From Chryseobacterium paridis (GTDB lineage Bacteria > Bacteroidota > Bacteroidia > Flavobacteriales > Weeksellaceae), in NCBI RefSeq assembly GCF_016595215.1, contig NZ_JAENHK010000010.1:248001-312000 (forward strand): a stretch of 64,000 nucleotides of DNA, in the 5' to 3' direction. A program made the position numbers and the translations under genes. The first letter of the stretch is position 1. The number at the start of each line of letters is the position of its first letter. Below the pieces are notes generated by a model that ran no database searches, was not told where the DNA came from, and worked only from the letters and a program-made list of their open reading frames with translations. Positions 34,484 to 43,143 of the stretch are shown here, piece after piece.

Positions 34484-35380
34484 CTATTTGATAATGTTTT
34501 CCCTGACCCATTCTTTAATTCCTTTAGTTGCTATATTATTCTTATCATTGAATGTTTTAGACATTGGCCATGTAACGCCAGGATTGGTGAATACAAGGCG
34601 ATAGCGATTGAAAATATCGATAGGATCATTTTCCAGTTTTTCTCTCAACACTGGTATACTCCAAAGATTCCGATCGAATGGAGTATCAAATAATGATTCC
34701 AGTTGTAAAGCAATTTCTTCAAATGTAAGCGTATCACCAGCGACAAAAATAATCTGGTCAAGTAGTTCTGGCTGATGAAATAAAACGGCTGCAGTTAATG
34801 CTCCAATATCTTCACAAGCGGTTAACGTAAGTGAATGATCCCAGCTGCCGAGTGCGTGAACCGTTTTGTTTTTGAGACTTACAACGCCAAAGTCTTCCCG
34901 AAATAGAAAACTGGTGATCATACCGGTAGAAATGATGAGCCAATGGGTTTTATTTTGAGATCTTAATAAATCACGAACATCAAGTTGCTCGTCAAATGTA
35001 GGTTGAGCACTTCCTCTGCCTATTTGATCATAATCGACTCCGAATTGCCAGGGAATATATCGTCTTACACCAGCATCTAAAACGGCTTTTGTAATTTTGA
35101 TCTGAATACCATTTCCTGCTGCAAAGCCACTACAGCAGATTACCGTATCATATTTTTTGAAAATTGAAGATAATTCTTCAATACTATCCGTGACAAGATC
35201 TGCAGGTTCAATAATAAAATTGCCGAACGCTGGGTTTTTATGTATTTCGTCAGTTGTATCCTTTGATCTTTGAATAAGTACACCTATTTGAAAGTTGTGT
35301 TTTTGTCGGTAACTCTCAAGACTATTCAATATTGCTTGACCTACTTCACCTTTTCCAATAACTAAAAATGATTTTTCCAT
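34484..35380 (-). CDS. NmrA-like / isoflavone-reductase-type NAD(P)-binding protein
   Basis: Atypical SDR of about 298 residues. The N-terminus MEKSFLVIGKGEVGQAIL is a Rossmann start with a Gly-rich loop, followed by CCSGFAAGNG and WQFGVDYDQIGRG, which match the NmrA/PCBER group. The catalytic Tyr-Lys pair of classical SDRs is not visible at its usual place, so it may be a redox sensor or an aromatic-substrate reductase. The inner ATG at 35380 is preferred; an ATG 15 nt upstream adds only MKIKT. The adjacent AraC gene on the same strand, about 75 nt upstream, is a likely partner. Confidence 0.82.
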   Translation of the reverse strand: MEKSFLVIGKGEVGQAILNSLESYRQKHNFQIGVLIQRSKDTTDEIHKNPAFGNFIIEPADLVTDSIEELSSIFKKYDTVICCSGFAAGNGIQIKITKAVLDAGVRRYIPWQFGVDYDQIGRGSAQPTFDEQLDVRDLLRSQNKTHWLIISTGMITSFLFREDFGVVSLKNKTVHALGSWDHSLTLTACEDIGALTAAVLFHQPELLDQIIFVAGDTLTFEEIALQLESLFDTPFDRNLWSIPVLREKLENDPIDIFNRYRLVFTNPGVTWPMSKTFNDKNNIATKGIKEWVRENIIK

Positions 35381-35470
35381 TGTTTTAATTTTCATTTAAA
35401 AACTATAACAAAAGTAGGGTCATCAATTTATTTTACTGATGCAAAATAGCTGCAAAAAGCTGCAAAAAAA

Positions 35471-36364
35471 TTACTTATTTCTAAAAGACAAAGGAGTATT
35501 GCCTGTTTTCCTTTTATAAAAGTTTAGGAAATGAGAGACTTCTTGAAAACCAAGACTCCAGGCAATTTCTTTCATCGTGTAAGCGGAATGCCGTAACATA
35601 ATGTTAGCTTCTGTTACAATACGCTCATGAATGAGATCTTGTGTTGTTTTTCCAGTTGCCGCTTTCGATGCTCTTGTTAAACGGCTGAGGCTTGTATTTA
35701 GTCGATCAGCGAAATAAGAAGGAGACTTATCATTCAACGGATTAGAAATATTAATATCAGTAAATTCGAACTCCAGGATACCCATAAAATGATCATATAA
35801 ATCTTTTGAATGCAGAGATTTTATTGTTAGACTTGGATCAAGCTTCTGGGTATAATGAATAATGTCAAAAAGCTTGTTTCGAATAACCTGTTCTTTAAAA
35901 AGATAGGTAGATTTTGATTCAATATGAATCAATTCATACAGTTGGACTAAATCATCATATTCATTATTCTGCAGGCTTCGTATAAATAGATCTTCACCTG
36001 AAAAAACAGGATAATCACTAATCGATACTTTATCCGTTCCTCTCAGGAAATCCTCATTGAAAATACAATATCTGGCGTCAAAATTTAAATCTTCAGTGGA
36101 AAAGCTACAGCGGGTCAAGGGATTGATGAAAATGATATTTTTTCCTGAAACATGATATATCTGATCATTGGAATGGTAAGTTGCCTGACCATTTATAAGA
36201 GCAATTTTATAGACGTGCTTTCGCTGGAGTGTCTTACAGGCAGAGAGATCATTTTTAAAATCTTTCCATAACAACATATCAAAATATCCCAAAAAGCTAT
36301 TGGTTTCAATTTCTTTATTAGCAATGTAATTGTTATAAAAGGTATGGATAGATTGGTTTTGCAT
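35471..36364 (-). CDS. AraC family transcriptional regulator
   Basis: A 297-residue regulator. The C-terminal region has SRLTRASKAATGKTTQDLIHERIVTEA and MKEIAWSLGFQEVSHFLNFYKRKTGNTPLSFR, the usual second helix-turn-helix of the family. The N-terminal cupin-like half contains FINPLTRCSF, as in regulators of this subgroup found next to oxidoreductases. It is on the same strand as the NmrA-like gene downstream and an alpha/beta hydrolase gene upstream, and could control either. Confidence 0.9.
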   Translation of the reverse strand: MQNQSIHTFYNNYIANKEIETNSFLGYFDMLLWKDFKNDLSACKTLQRKHVYKIALINGQATYHSNDQIYHVSGKNIIFINPLTRCSFSTEDLNFDARYCIFNEDFLRGTDKVSISDYPVFSGEDLFIRSLQNNEYDDLVQLYELIHIESKSTYLFKEQVIRNKLFDIIHYTQKLDPSLTIKSLHSKDLYDHFMGILEFEFTDINISNPLNDKSPSYFADRLNTSLSRLTRASKAATGKTTQDLIHERIVTEANIMLRHSAYTMKEIAWSLGFQEVSHFLNFYKRKTGNTPLSFRNK

Positions 36365-36449
36365 TGCAGAAACAAAGATAATACTTTAACGTTATGCGTC
36401 TCAATATTTACTATTTCTAAGATCATTTATGAATTTGATATCATAGGAA

Positions 36450-37286
36450 TTAGTCTATTTCTTTCAAGAGCAACGGCCAGATATTATCTTTAAATTTATC
36501 CCGAAAAATACCAAAATGCCCTATATCATTGGTGTTAAAATCTTTTGCCATAAGATGAATTCTTTTAACAGAAGCATTCTCATACTTTCCAGCTAACCAT
36601 TCCACTGCTTTTCTTGGTGCAAAATGATCATTCTCAATACTTATGGAGGTTAGAGGGGCTGTTATGTTTTTAAAAAACAGATTTTGTTCCTCTATATGAT
36701 CGAACAGATAATTAGGAGATAAACACCAACTTCCCCATTGGTTAGCAACATTTTTTGGCAAATTTTCCATACCACTTATTCTCTTTGATGGCAGATATCC
36801 GAACATCTTGATAAGAAGAGGGAAGAATGCTTTCCAATAAGACCATAGCTTATATTTTTGAAAGCCATTCCAAAATTTCCAATATCCACTTTGTGCGGCA
36901 ACGAGGATAATTTTATGAGCAGCTGTCGAAGATGGGGATAATCCAATCAATTGTCCTCCGATACTATGACCCAATAAAGTGATCTTTGTTCCAGGATTGT
37001 ATTTTTCTACATAGGCTATGACTGAGCTTAAATCAGTTTTACTCCAATCGACTGTATTATTTTTTAAATTTTTAAGGGGTTGCTTCAGGGATTTTCCAAT
37101 ACCTAAATAATCGAAGGTAATTACCGAAATACCTGTCTGTGCAATGAATTCTGCAAATTTTTTGTAATAAGACTGTTTTACTCCTGTAGCAGATGATATG
37201 ATAAGGGTATTTTTACTTTCTGGTACCTCATAGATATTTGCAGAAATGGAATAACCTTTATCCGTAGTAATTTCTACTGTTTTCAT
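36450..37286 (-). CDS. alpha/beta hydrolase
   Basis: A 278-residue cytoplasmic-looking hydrolase without a signal peptide. It has the nucleophile elbow LGHSIGG, a preceding FDYLGIGKS strand and a late acidic/His pair in IENDHFAPR and DIGHFGIFR, which is the order expected for a Ser-Asp-His triad. It resembles the YheT/serine-aminopeptidase-like hydrolases with a large lid (W-rich segment in the middle); the substrate is unknown. The start MKTVEITTDKG is the only reasonable Met. It is divergent from the antiporter gene. Confidence 0.85.
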   Translation of the reverse strand: MKTVEITTDKGYSISANIYEVPESKNTLIISSATGVKQSYYKKFAEFIAQTGISVITFDYLGIGKSLKQPLKNLKNNTVDWSKTDLSSVIAYVEKYNPGTKITLLGHSIGGQLIGLSPSSTAAHKIILVAAQSGYWKFWNGFQKYKLWSYWKAFFPLLIKMFGYLPSKRISGMENLPKNVANQWGSWCLSPNYLFDHIEEQNLFFKNITAPLTSISIENDHFAPRKAVEWLAGKYENASVKRIHLMAKDFNTNDIGHFGIFRDKFKDNIWPLLLKEID

Positions 37287-37516
37287 TGTATTAGAATTAT
37301 ATTTTGTGAATGATTAATGATTCAACTTTATTTTGGTTTTGTTGGCAAAATAATTAGAATAAATGTTCTATAAATGTAAGATTTAATTCTCTGTACGATG
37401 AGGAATAGACCTTGATTTTAAGTGTTATACATAGTTTTTCTTGAAAGTTATCTGTTAAAATCTTATTTTTAAAATCAAATTGGTTTAATTAATTATTTCA
37501 AACACGATTAACAAAT

Positions 37517-39100
37517 ATGCACGAGTTATTACCATTCATGTTGGCACTGATTATAGCAATTGTGCTGATAGAAATGTTGGCTGAAAAGCTGAAGATTGCC
37601 TACCCTATACTTTTGGTTGTAGCGGGGCTGTTGATCAGTTTTATTCCGGGACTGCCAACCATACAGATCGATCCGGATCTGATCTTCTTTATTTTCCTGC
37701 CGCCTATTCTCTTTGAGGCCGCCTGGAGTATTTCATTTAAAGAAATGAAAAAATGGTGGCGGATCATTGGGAGTTTTGCTTTTTTAGTTGTTTTTTTTTC
37801 AGCACTTACTGTTGCATTAATCGCTAATTATTTTATCCCTGGTTTTACCCTTGCATTAGGCTTTCTGCTAGGGGGAATCGTCTCACCTCCTGATGCTGTA
37901 AGTACAGGAGCTATTATGAAATTTGTAAGAATTCCAAAATCTACTGCTGCTGTTTTGGAAGGCGAAAGTTTATTGAATGATGCTTCATCCCTTATTATCG
38001 TCCGATTTGCTTTAGTAGCTATAGGAACAGGGCAGTTTATTTTCCAGACGGCGATCACGGATTTCTTCTGGATGGTAATAGGAGGAATTGGAATAGGACT
38101 TTTAGGAGGTTGGTTGTTTATACAGGCTCATAAAAGATTACCTACAGATGCCCCTTCAGATATTGTATTTACACTGGTTGAATCTTACTTACTGTATTGG
38201 GCTGCAGAGCAGGTTCATAGCTCTGGTGTGCTGGCGGTAGTTGCTGGTGGATTATTTCTATCAACCAGAAGGCTTTCCTTTCTTAGCAGTGCCAGCAGGA
38301 TCAAAGGGCTCAGTTTTTGGGAGGCCTTGATTTTTATTCTCAATGGTATTGTATTCATGATCATTGGTTTGGCTCTTCCGGAAATTGTGAAAGGGCTTAG
38401 AGCAGACGGAATCCCTTTAAGAACTGCTATTTTTTATGGTGCTCTTGTTACGGTTATTCTAATTGCTACCCGGATGATCTCTTCTTATGCAGCCTTGATC
38501 GCAACTGTTCTGTTCAGGCCCAGCGTTACCCCAGGAAGAGGTTTAAGCTGGCGAAGAATATTTGCTTTACCTCTGTTATTGGGTTGGACCGGGATGAGGG
38601 GAGTGGTGTCGTTAGCAGCTGCCTTATCTATTCCTCTGACATTACCAGGTGGAGAAGCTTTTCCTCACAGAAATCTTATTTTATTTGTAACCTTTACCGT
38701 TATACTTTTTACACTTCTTATTCAGGGGTTAACCCTTCCGCTCATCATTGAAAGGTCAAACTTGTTCGATTATGGTAGAGAATTACCAGAAGATGAAGCA
38801 AAAATGAAAGTGAAAAATCATCTGGTGGTAGAGACCATACGTTTGCTGAAAGAGAAACAAAAGAAAGGGCAGTATGATGACCCTCATCTTCAGAAGATGA
38901 TTGATCAATGGGAGTATAAGATCAGCCAGCCCGAACATTTGAGAATGACGGAGCAGACCAAACAGAATTACCTGGAATTATTGGAAAGTCAACGTCAGTT
39001 TTTATCAAAACTCAATAAGGATACAGAAGTACACGAAGAATATATCAATTGGCAGATTTACCAGATTGATCTGGAAGAAGAACGGGTCAGGCTATTGTAA
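37517..39100 (+). CDS. CPA1 family Na+/H+ (cation/proton) antiporter
   Basis: An inner-membrane antiporter of 527 residues with about 12 hydrophobic segments. The membrane core contains FLPPILFEAAW, GIVSPPDAVSTGAI and LEGESLLNDASSL, the hallmark CPA1 motifs; the Asp and the Asn-Asp pair lie in the ion-binding region. GWTGMRGVVSLAAALSIP is the second conserved stretch. A hydrophilic, charged tail of about 120 residues is cytosolic. It would exchange Na+ or K+ for H+ to control pH and salt. It stands alone on its strand and ends in a strong terminator. Confidence 0.93.
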   Translation: MHELLPFMLALIIAIVLIEMLAEKLKIAYPILLVVAGLLISFIPGLPTIQIDPDLIFFIFLPPILFEAAWSISFKEMKKWWRIIGSFAFLVVFFSALTVALIANYFIPGFTLALGFLLGGIVSPPDAVSTGAIMKFVRIPKSTAAVLEGESLLNDASSLIIVRFALVAIGTGQFIFQTAITDFFWMVIGGIGIGLLGGWLFIQAHKRLPTDAPSDIVFTLVESYLLYWAAEQVHSSGVLAVVAGGLFLSTRRLSFLSSASRIKGLSFWEALIFILNGIVFMIIGLALPEIVKGLRADGIPLRTAIFYGALVTVILIATRMISSYAALIATVLFRPSVTPGRGLSWRRIFALPLLLGWTGMRGVVSLAAALSIPLTLPGGEAFPHRNLILFVTFTVILFTLLIQGLTLPLIIERSNLFDYGRELPEDEAKMKVKNHLVVETIRLLKEKQKKGQYDDPHLQKMIDQWEYKISQPEHLRMTEQTKQNYLELLESQRQFLSKLNKDTEVHEEYINWQIYQIDLEEERVRLL

Positions 39101-39123
39101 ATGGAGCCTGCTATTGGAAGATT

Positions 39124-39157
39124 AGGCAACAGAGATTATCTGTTGCCTTTTTCTTTG
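39124..39157 (+). terminator. rho-independent terminator after the antiporter
   Basis: A 10-bp perfect stem AGGCAACAGA / TCTGTTGCCT with a 5-base loop, followed by TTTTTCTTT. It lies 24 nt after the antiporter stop and close to the convergent ABM gene. Confidence 0.88.
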
Positions 39158-39161
39158 CTTA

Positions 39162-39485
39162 TTAAGCTTCTCTTGTGTCATATACATTACAAAAACTGCG
39201 TTGTGCAGATTCTGCTAATTGACTGCCTTCAGAAACCATACGTTTCCCTCCTTCGCTGTTGATAACCCCTTGAAAAGCTTCCATATTTTCATATTGTGCA
39301 TAAAGTACCACACTTTTTCCATCGATTCCTTTATGATAGCTGGCTGAAATGAACCCCGGACAGTCTGAAATAAATTCGTCTGTACACGAAATAAGCAGAT
39401 TAAGTAACTCGTCCTGTTTTTCTGGTGCGACAGTGAAAACATTGATCAATGTTAGATATCCCTGTTCTTTTGAAATGTTAACCAT
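39162..39485 (-). CDS. antibiotic biosynthesis monooxygenase (ABM) domain protein
   Basis: A 107-residue ferredoxin-like alpha+beta protein. The segments LTLINVFTVAPEKQDELLNLL and GFISASYHKGIDGKSVVLYAQYENMEAFQGV are the two repeats of the ABM fold. Members oxidise quinones or aromatic compounds without a cofactor, or simply bind ligands; the activity is not predictable. The name does not imply a role in the polyketide pathway, which is 12 kb away. The nearest gene on the same strand upstream is the DJ-1-like gene, 118 nt away. Confidence 0.85.
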   Translation of the reverse strand: MVNISKEQGYLTLINVFTVAPEKQDELLNLLISCTDEFISDCPGFISASYHKGIDGKSVVLYAQYENMEAFQGVINSEGGKRMVSEGSQLAESAQRSFCNVYDTREA

Positions 39486-39603
39486 TTTGTATTGCTTTTA
39501 AATGTTATTGTACAATTTGATGTTTTAAAATTATCTTTAAAACCAATACACTTAGGGGACCAGTTTAGCTTTTCTCAATGCTCCAGAAAAAAATGATTTT
39601 TCG

Positions 39604-40356
39604 TTAATCCAGTAAACCGTTGAGTTTTGCAAATGGATCATAATGAGGGTCTTTATTCCAGATGTATTCTGCACCATTGGCGGTATTCATTGCTACATCA
39701 TATCCAAAAAGCTTTTCTATAAGAGCTAATGCCATATCTGTTCCTGCCGAAACGCCGGAAGAAGTGAAAAATTTTCCATCTTCGACCCAGCGAGCCTCTT
39801 TGATCCATAGCACCTGATCACTTTGACTTGTAGCCCATTTAAATGCCCGTTTATTGGTGGTTGCTTTAATACCATCAATCAATCCTGTCTTGGCTAATAA
39901 GGCAGCTCCGGTACAAATAGAAGCAACATGAGGAGTTTGTTCACCTAATTTTTTTAAAGCATCCAGGAAAGGTTGATTGTTAACCTCCTTTCTGGTTCCG
40001 CCTCCGCCGGGTATCATCAGGATATCCAAAGCTTTGATTTCTTCAAAAGTACGGTCTACAACTACCGCAGGTCCTGCACTGCTTTTAACTGAACCATGCT
40101 GTTGACCTATCATTACGATTTCTACCTTGTCCCTTAATGAGCCAAACATCTCCAAGGGTCCGAAAGTATCAAGCAATTCAAAACCTTCAAATACAACCAT
40201 TCCCAGTAGAAGTTTGTTATCGTTGTTCTCTGTCATATCAGTTTGTTTTTCTGTTATACGGGCTAACCCCATTAATGGACTTAAAGATAGCAATAATGAA
40301 CCAGCAGCCATTTTTTTGATAAAAGATCTTCTGGATTTAGAATATTTATTTTTCAT
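39604..40356 (-). CDS. exported DJ-1/PfpI family protein
   Basis: A 250-residue protein that begins with a twin-arginine-like signal (SRRSFIKK, then a hydrophobic stretch to about residue 31), so it is probably exported folded. The rest is a DJ-1/PfpI domain with FEGFELLDTFGPLEMF, MIPGGGG and the nucleophile elbow ICTGA containing Cys148. The pattern matches the isonitrile hydratase/AraC-associated DJ-1 subfamily. Export of this family is unusual, though seen in Bacteroidota. Downstream of the PaxB-like gene by 33 nt and likely transcribed with it. Confidence 0.87.
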   Translation of the reverse strand: MKNKYSKSRRSFIKKMAAGSLLLSLSPLMGLARITEKQTDMTENNDNKLLLGMVVFEGFELLDTFGPLEMFGSLRDKVEIVMIGQQHGSVKSSAGPAVVVDRTFEEIKALDILMIPGGGGTRKEVNNQPFLDALKKLGEQTPHVASICTGAALLAKTGLIDGIKATTNKRAFKWATSQSDQVLWIKEARWVEDGKFFTSSGVSAGTDMALALIEKLFGYDVAMNTANGAEYIWNKDPHYDPFAKLNGLLD

Positions 40357-40389
40357 TTTTGATATATGTCTGGAAATGAAACCGGAAGT

Positions 40390-41079
40390 TTACAATCTTT
40401 TCCATGGATTTCTACCTTCCTGTTTCAACTGTTTGAAAATGGTTGTTATGTAAATAAGATCGAGAATGAAAGTAGAGCCAATGATAATATTCATAAGATG
40501 AGCCTTTCCATGATGAAGGGTAAAGAGATAATAGATCCCTACGCTGAATCCTGTGCCAATACATTTGAAAACACCGATGGTTAAAGATTGTCCCTCACTG
40601 CCTTTGCGTTCCCAAATCATCAAAAGGAAACACACAGAAATTATTAGATTTTGTACGTAAGCAATAAAAATAGCACCCTGAAATATATCTGCTTTAAAAT
40701 AACTATTAAACTGTCCAAAGAATGGACCTCCTGTCAACATAATCCCAAAAGATACTATAAAAGCAAGAGCCGAATACACCATCCATTCTGTTTTTGAAAT
40801 ACTATAACGACGATGAAAATATGGATAGCTATACATAAAATAGGTCGTTATGATTCCAATATCACATATCATCCAGATACCATTGATCAAAGCTCCTGCT
40901 ATTCCCGTTGCCGCAGGAGGATATACCAGAGAGAATACCATTTCCCAGGCGAAATTCAATGCAAGAGGAATGAGAGGCATTCCATATGACTTATCTTTTA
41001 TACCACGATATGTAAGCGCTATGTATACAATCGTCCAGGCCAAACCGCTTATCGAGGTTGCTATCAATTCTGAAGTCAT
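40390..41079 (-). CDS. seven-helix membrane protein, possible PaxB/Pyr4-like terpene cyclase family
   Basis: A 229-residue protein made of about seven hydrophobic segments with short loops. In the second helix it has NFAWEMVFSLVYPP (Glu46) and in the last FILDLIYITTIF (Asp207). Fungal Pyr4/PaxB membrane cyclases are of the same length and have two essential acidic residues in comparable places (Glu63 and Asp218 in Pyr4), the first in a similar NxxWE context. The resemblance is by eye, so the enzymatic role is tentative; a membrane protein with another function is possible. No prenyltransferase gene is adjacent. Confidence 0.55.
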   Translation of the reverse strand: MTSELIATSISGLAWTIVYIALTYRGIKDKSYGMPLIPLALNFAWEMVFSLVYPPAATGIAGALINGIWMICDIGIITTYFMYSYPYFHRRYSISKTEWMVYSALAFIVSFGIMLTGGPFFGQFNSYFKADIFQGAIFIAYVQNLIISVCFLLMIWERKGSEGQSLTIGVFKCIGTGFSVGIYYLFTLHHGKAHLMNIIIGSTFILDLIYITTIFKQLKQEGRNPWKRL

Positions 41080-41146
41080 ATTTTTTGATTTTTAATAAAA
41101 TATCGATGATGAAAAATGATGTTTGCGAGGATATATGATTTATCTT

Positions 41147-41797
41147 CTATGGTAATACTGATAATACGTTGTCTTGACAATTAATCAGCTGTCTGATTTG
41201 ATCATTCACCTGATCCAGTGTTTCTTTTTGGAGGTGATCGATATCGTTCAGCGTAATACATTCGATATCTTCTACTCCCATGATGCTGAATACTGTCTTT
41301 AGGTAATTGGTTTGAAAATCCATATGTTCACGGATTTCACCAGGACCATAGCCTGTATTTCCACGAACCAGCAACAGGTAAACTTTCTTACCATTCAATA
41401 GTCCTAGGTATGGTTGTTCAGGATTGTCTTTACGAACCAAAACAGTTTCATTCACCCGTAAAACCTGGTCTATATAAGCTTTTAATGTACTGGGCACTGA
41501 CCAATTATACATGGGTGTACCCACTACAATAATGTCAGAGTCTTTTAATTCTGAGATCAATTCGTTACTCAACCGGAGTACTTCATGATCTTCTTCGTTT
41601 CTTAGGTGAGCTGGTTTGAAAGCTCCTGCAATCCACCTCTCTGTTACATGAGGGATATTTTCTTGTCCAACTTCCCGATGGAGAAAGAGATCGTTGGGAT
41701 ATTTCTCATTCCAGCTTTTGGCGAATACGTTGGTAAGCTGTCTGCTCAATGATCTTTCCTTACGAGCACTGGCATTTATAATTAATACTTTTGACAT
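41147..41797 (-). CDS. FMN-dependent NADH:quinone oxidoreductase / azoreductase (AzoR-like)
   Basis: A 216-residue flavodoxin-fold protein. MSKVLIINASARKERSLSRQL is the FMN-phosphate-binding start (SxRxxxS), VVGTPMYNWSVPSTLKAYID is the PxYNxxxP segment that contacts the flavin, and VRGNTGYGPGE fits the region around the isoalloxazine. The family reduces quinones or azo dyes with NAD(P)H and helps against electrophile stress. It is the first gene of a same-strand set followed by the seven-helix protein and the DJ-1-like gene. Confidence 0.9.
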   Translation of the reverse strand: MSKVLIINASARKERSLSRQLTNVFAKSWNEKYPNDLFLHREVGQENIPHVTERWIAGAFKPAHLRNEEDHEVLRLSNELISELKDSDIIVVGTPMYNWSVPSTLKAYIDQVLRVNETVLVRKDNPEQPYLGLLNGKKVYLLLVRGNTGYGPGEIREHMDFQTNYLKTVFSIMGVEDIECITLNDIDHLQKETLDQVNDQIRQLINCQDNVLSVLP

Positions 41798-41992
41798 ACT
41801 GTAAATTGATTTAATTTTATGACCATTTCCTTTCTGGAAATGAAATCTACACTTAACTTGTATGCAAAGGTATTTTGCATAAAAACCTATTTTTGGGACC
41901 AGAAAAATATAAGTATGTAGTCCAGGTGGTTTTTCTATGTCGAGAAGATTTAATCAGTAATCTGCATAGAACTTTAAAATTGGGATTAAAAA

Positions 41993-42012
41993 AAACAGCC
42001 ATATGGCTGTTT
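41993..42012 (-). terminator. terminator of the isochorismatase-like gene
   Basis: A perfect 20-bp palindrome, AAACAGCCAT/ATGGCTGTTT, 32 nt beyond the stop of the isochorismatase-like gene. On the minus strand it is followed by a run of T residues, so it works in that direction. Confidence 0.82.
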
Positions 42013-42044
42013 ATAATTTAAGAATTGGCTGTTGGAGATTCAAG

Positions 42045-42599
42045 TTAAATACCCTTTACATATTCATCGGTATTTTTAACAGTGGAATAGAAGTAAGCCA
42101 GCGCAGCAATAAAAGATTTTTGAACTTCCTGGGCTGCAACATTTTTTCCCTGAACTTCCAGATCTTTAGTAGCGCAGGCATCTCCAATGAGAGTACAGGT
42201 AAAATCAAAATCTTTGGCTGCTCTTGTGGTTGAATCTACACACATATGGGTCATCATACCACAAATTACCAATTCACTGATCATATGTGTTTTCAGATAA
42301 TCAAGCAAATCTGTTTTTTGAAAACTGTTGGGATAGTTTTTAGTGACTATTTTTTCTCCATCAATTGGGGTTACATTTTCGTGGATTTCAACTCCCTTTG
42401 TATTGGGAATGAAAAATGTAGAATCTTCTCTGTTGGAAAGATGTTGGATATGAATAATTGGGAGTGATTTTTTTCTGAAGTCTTCCAATAGTTTTTTAGC
42501 ATTGAAACTGGCTTCCAAACTCCCAACCAAAGGATTGGCTCCTCCTTCAAAATAATCGTTTTGAATATCTATTATAAGTAATGCTTTTTTATTTTCCAT
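42045..42599 (-). CDS. isochorismatase-like cysteine hydrolase
   Basis: A 184-residue protein with the family's catalytic triad: Asp11 in LLIIDIQNDYF, Lys in IVTKNYPNSF and Cys in MMTHMCVDSTTRAA, where the Thr-His-Met-Cys-Val-Asp stretch is diagnostic. The family covers nicotinamidases, isochorismatases and amidases; the size and context do not discriminate. It is flanked on its 5' side by a REP-like element and the SnoaL-like gene, all on the same strand. Confidence 0.9.
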   Translation of the reverse strand: MENKKALLIIDIQNDYFEGGANPLVGSLEASFNAKKLLEDFRKKSLPIIHIQHLSNREDSTFFIPNTKGVEIHENVTPIDGEKIVTKNYPNSFQKTDLLDYLKTHMISELVICGMMTHMCVDSTTRAAKDFDFTCTLIGDACATKDLEVQGKNVAAQEVQKSFIAALAYFYSTVKNTDEYVKGI

Positions 42600-42702
42600 T
42601 GTTTTAATTTAGCTATTGTTAAGTTGTGATCTTTTATATAGGCCCACACAAGTTTTCTGAAAAACAGTAATTCTTCCCCTCCAAAACAATCAAAGAACTA
42701 TA

Positions 42703-42753
42703 ATTCCCCTCCCTCGGAGGGGTGTCAAATCAAAGATTTGACGGGGTGGTTCA
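42703..42753. repeat. REP-like palindromic intergenic element
   Basis: A GC-rich hairpin CCCCTCC-CTC-GGAGGGG is followed by an 8-bp palindrome GTCAAATC-AAA-GATTTGAC and then GGGGTGGTTCAAG. Its base composition is unlike its surroundings. Elements of this shape are scattered in flavobacterial spacers (recalled, not searched). Confidence 0.75.
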
Positions 42754-42765
42754 AGAATGCTCCCA

Positions 42766-43110
42766 TTAATCAGTATACAACGCATACATTTTACATACTT
42801 TACCCTCCTCATTAAAGAACATCACTTCAATTGCTTTTTTATTCATAATTGATTGGTAATAGAGAGCGATGGAATTAATTCCATACGTTACATCATACAA
42901 TTCAAAATGCAGGTCCGGAACCTTTTCAAGAGCTTTCTGCCAATACTTTTTAACCGCTTCCTTCCCTTTGAGGGTATCTTCTCCGGAAGTAAATGCTCTG
43001 ATCATAGGAGTTGTGATTTCAATATCATCGGCATAATGACTGAGGATATCATCTAATTGATGTGAGTTCCAGGCATTAATCCATTGCGTGGCAAAATTTT
43101 TAATATCCAT
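42766..43110 (-). CDS. SnoaL-like / NTF2-fold protein
   Basis: A 114-residue protein of the nuclear transport factor 2 fold: the helix pair WINAWNSHQLDDILSHYADDIEITTP and ALEKVPDLHFELYDVTYGINSIALYYQS are typical of SnoaL-like polyketide cyclases, limonene-epoxide hydrolases and many uncharacterised proteins. No catalytic residue set could be assigned. It lies between the large hydrolase gene and the isochorismatase-like gene. A link to the distant polyketide cluster should not be assumed from the family name. Confidence 0.82.
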   Translation of the reverse strand: MDIKNFATQWINAWNSHQLDDILSHYADDIEITTPMIRAFTSGEDTLKGKEAVKKYWQKALEKVPDLHFELYDVTYGINSIALYYQSIMNKKAIEVMFFNEEGKVCKMYALYTD

Positions 43111-43143
43111 TCTTATTTTTTAAATAATTATAATTCCAAATAG

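Noticed and set aside
39162..43110. ABM and SnoaL-like genes as tailoring enzymes of the polyketide cluster
   Set aside because: They lie at least 12 kb beyond the cluster border marked by ppk1, on the other strand among unrelated genes; only the family names suggest it.
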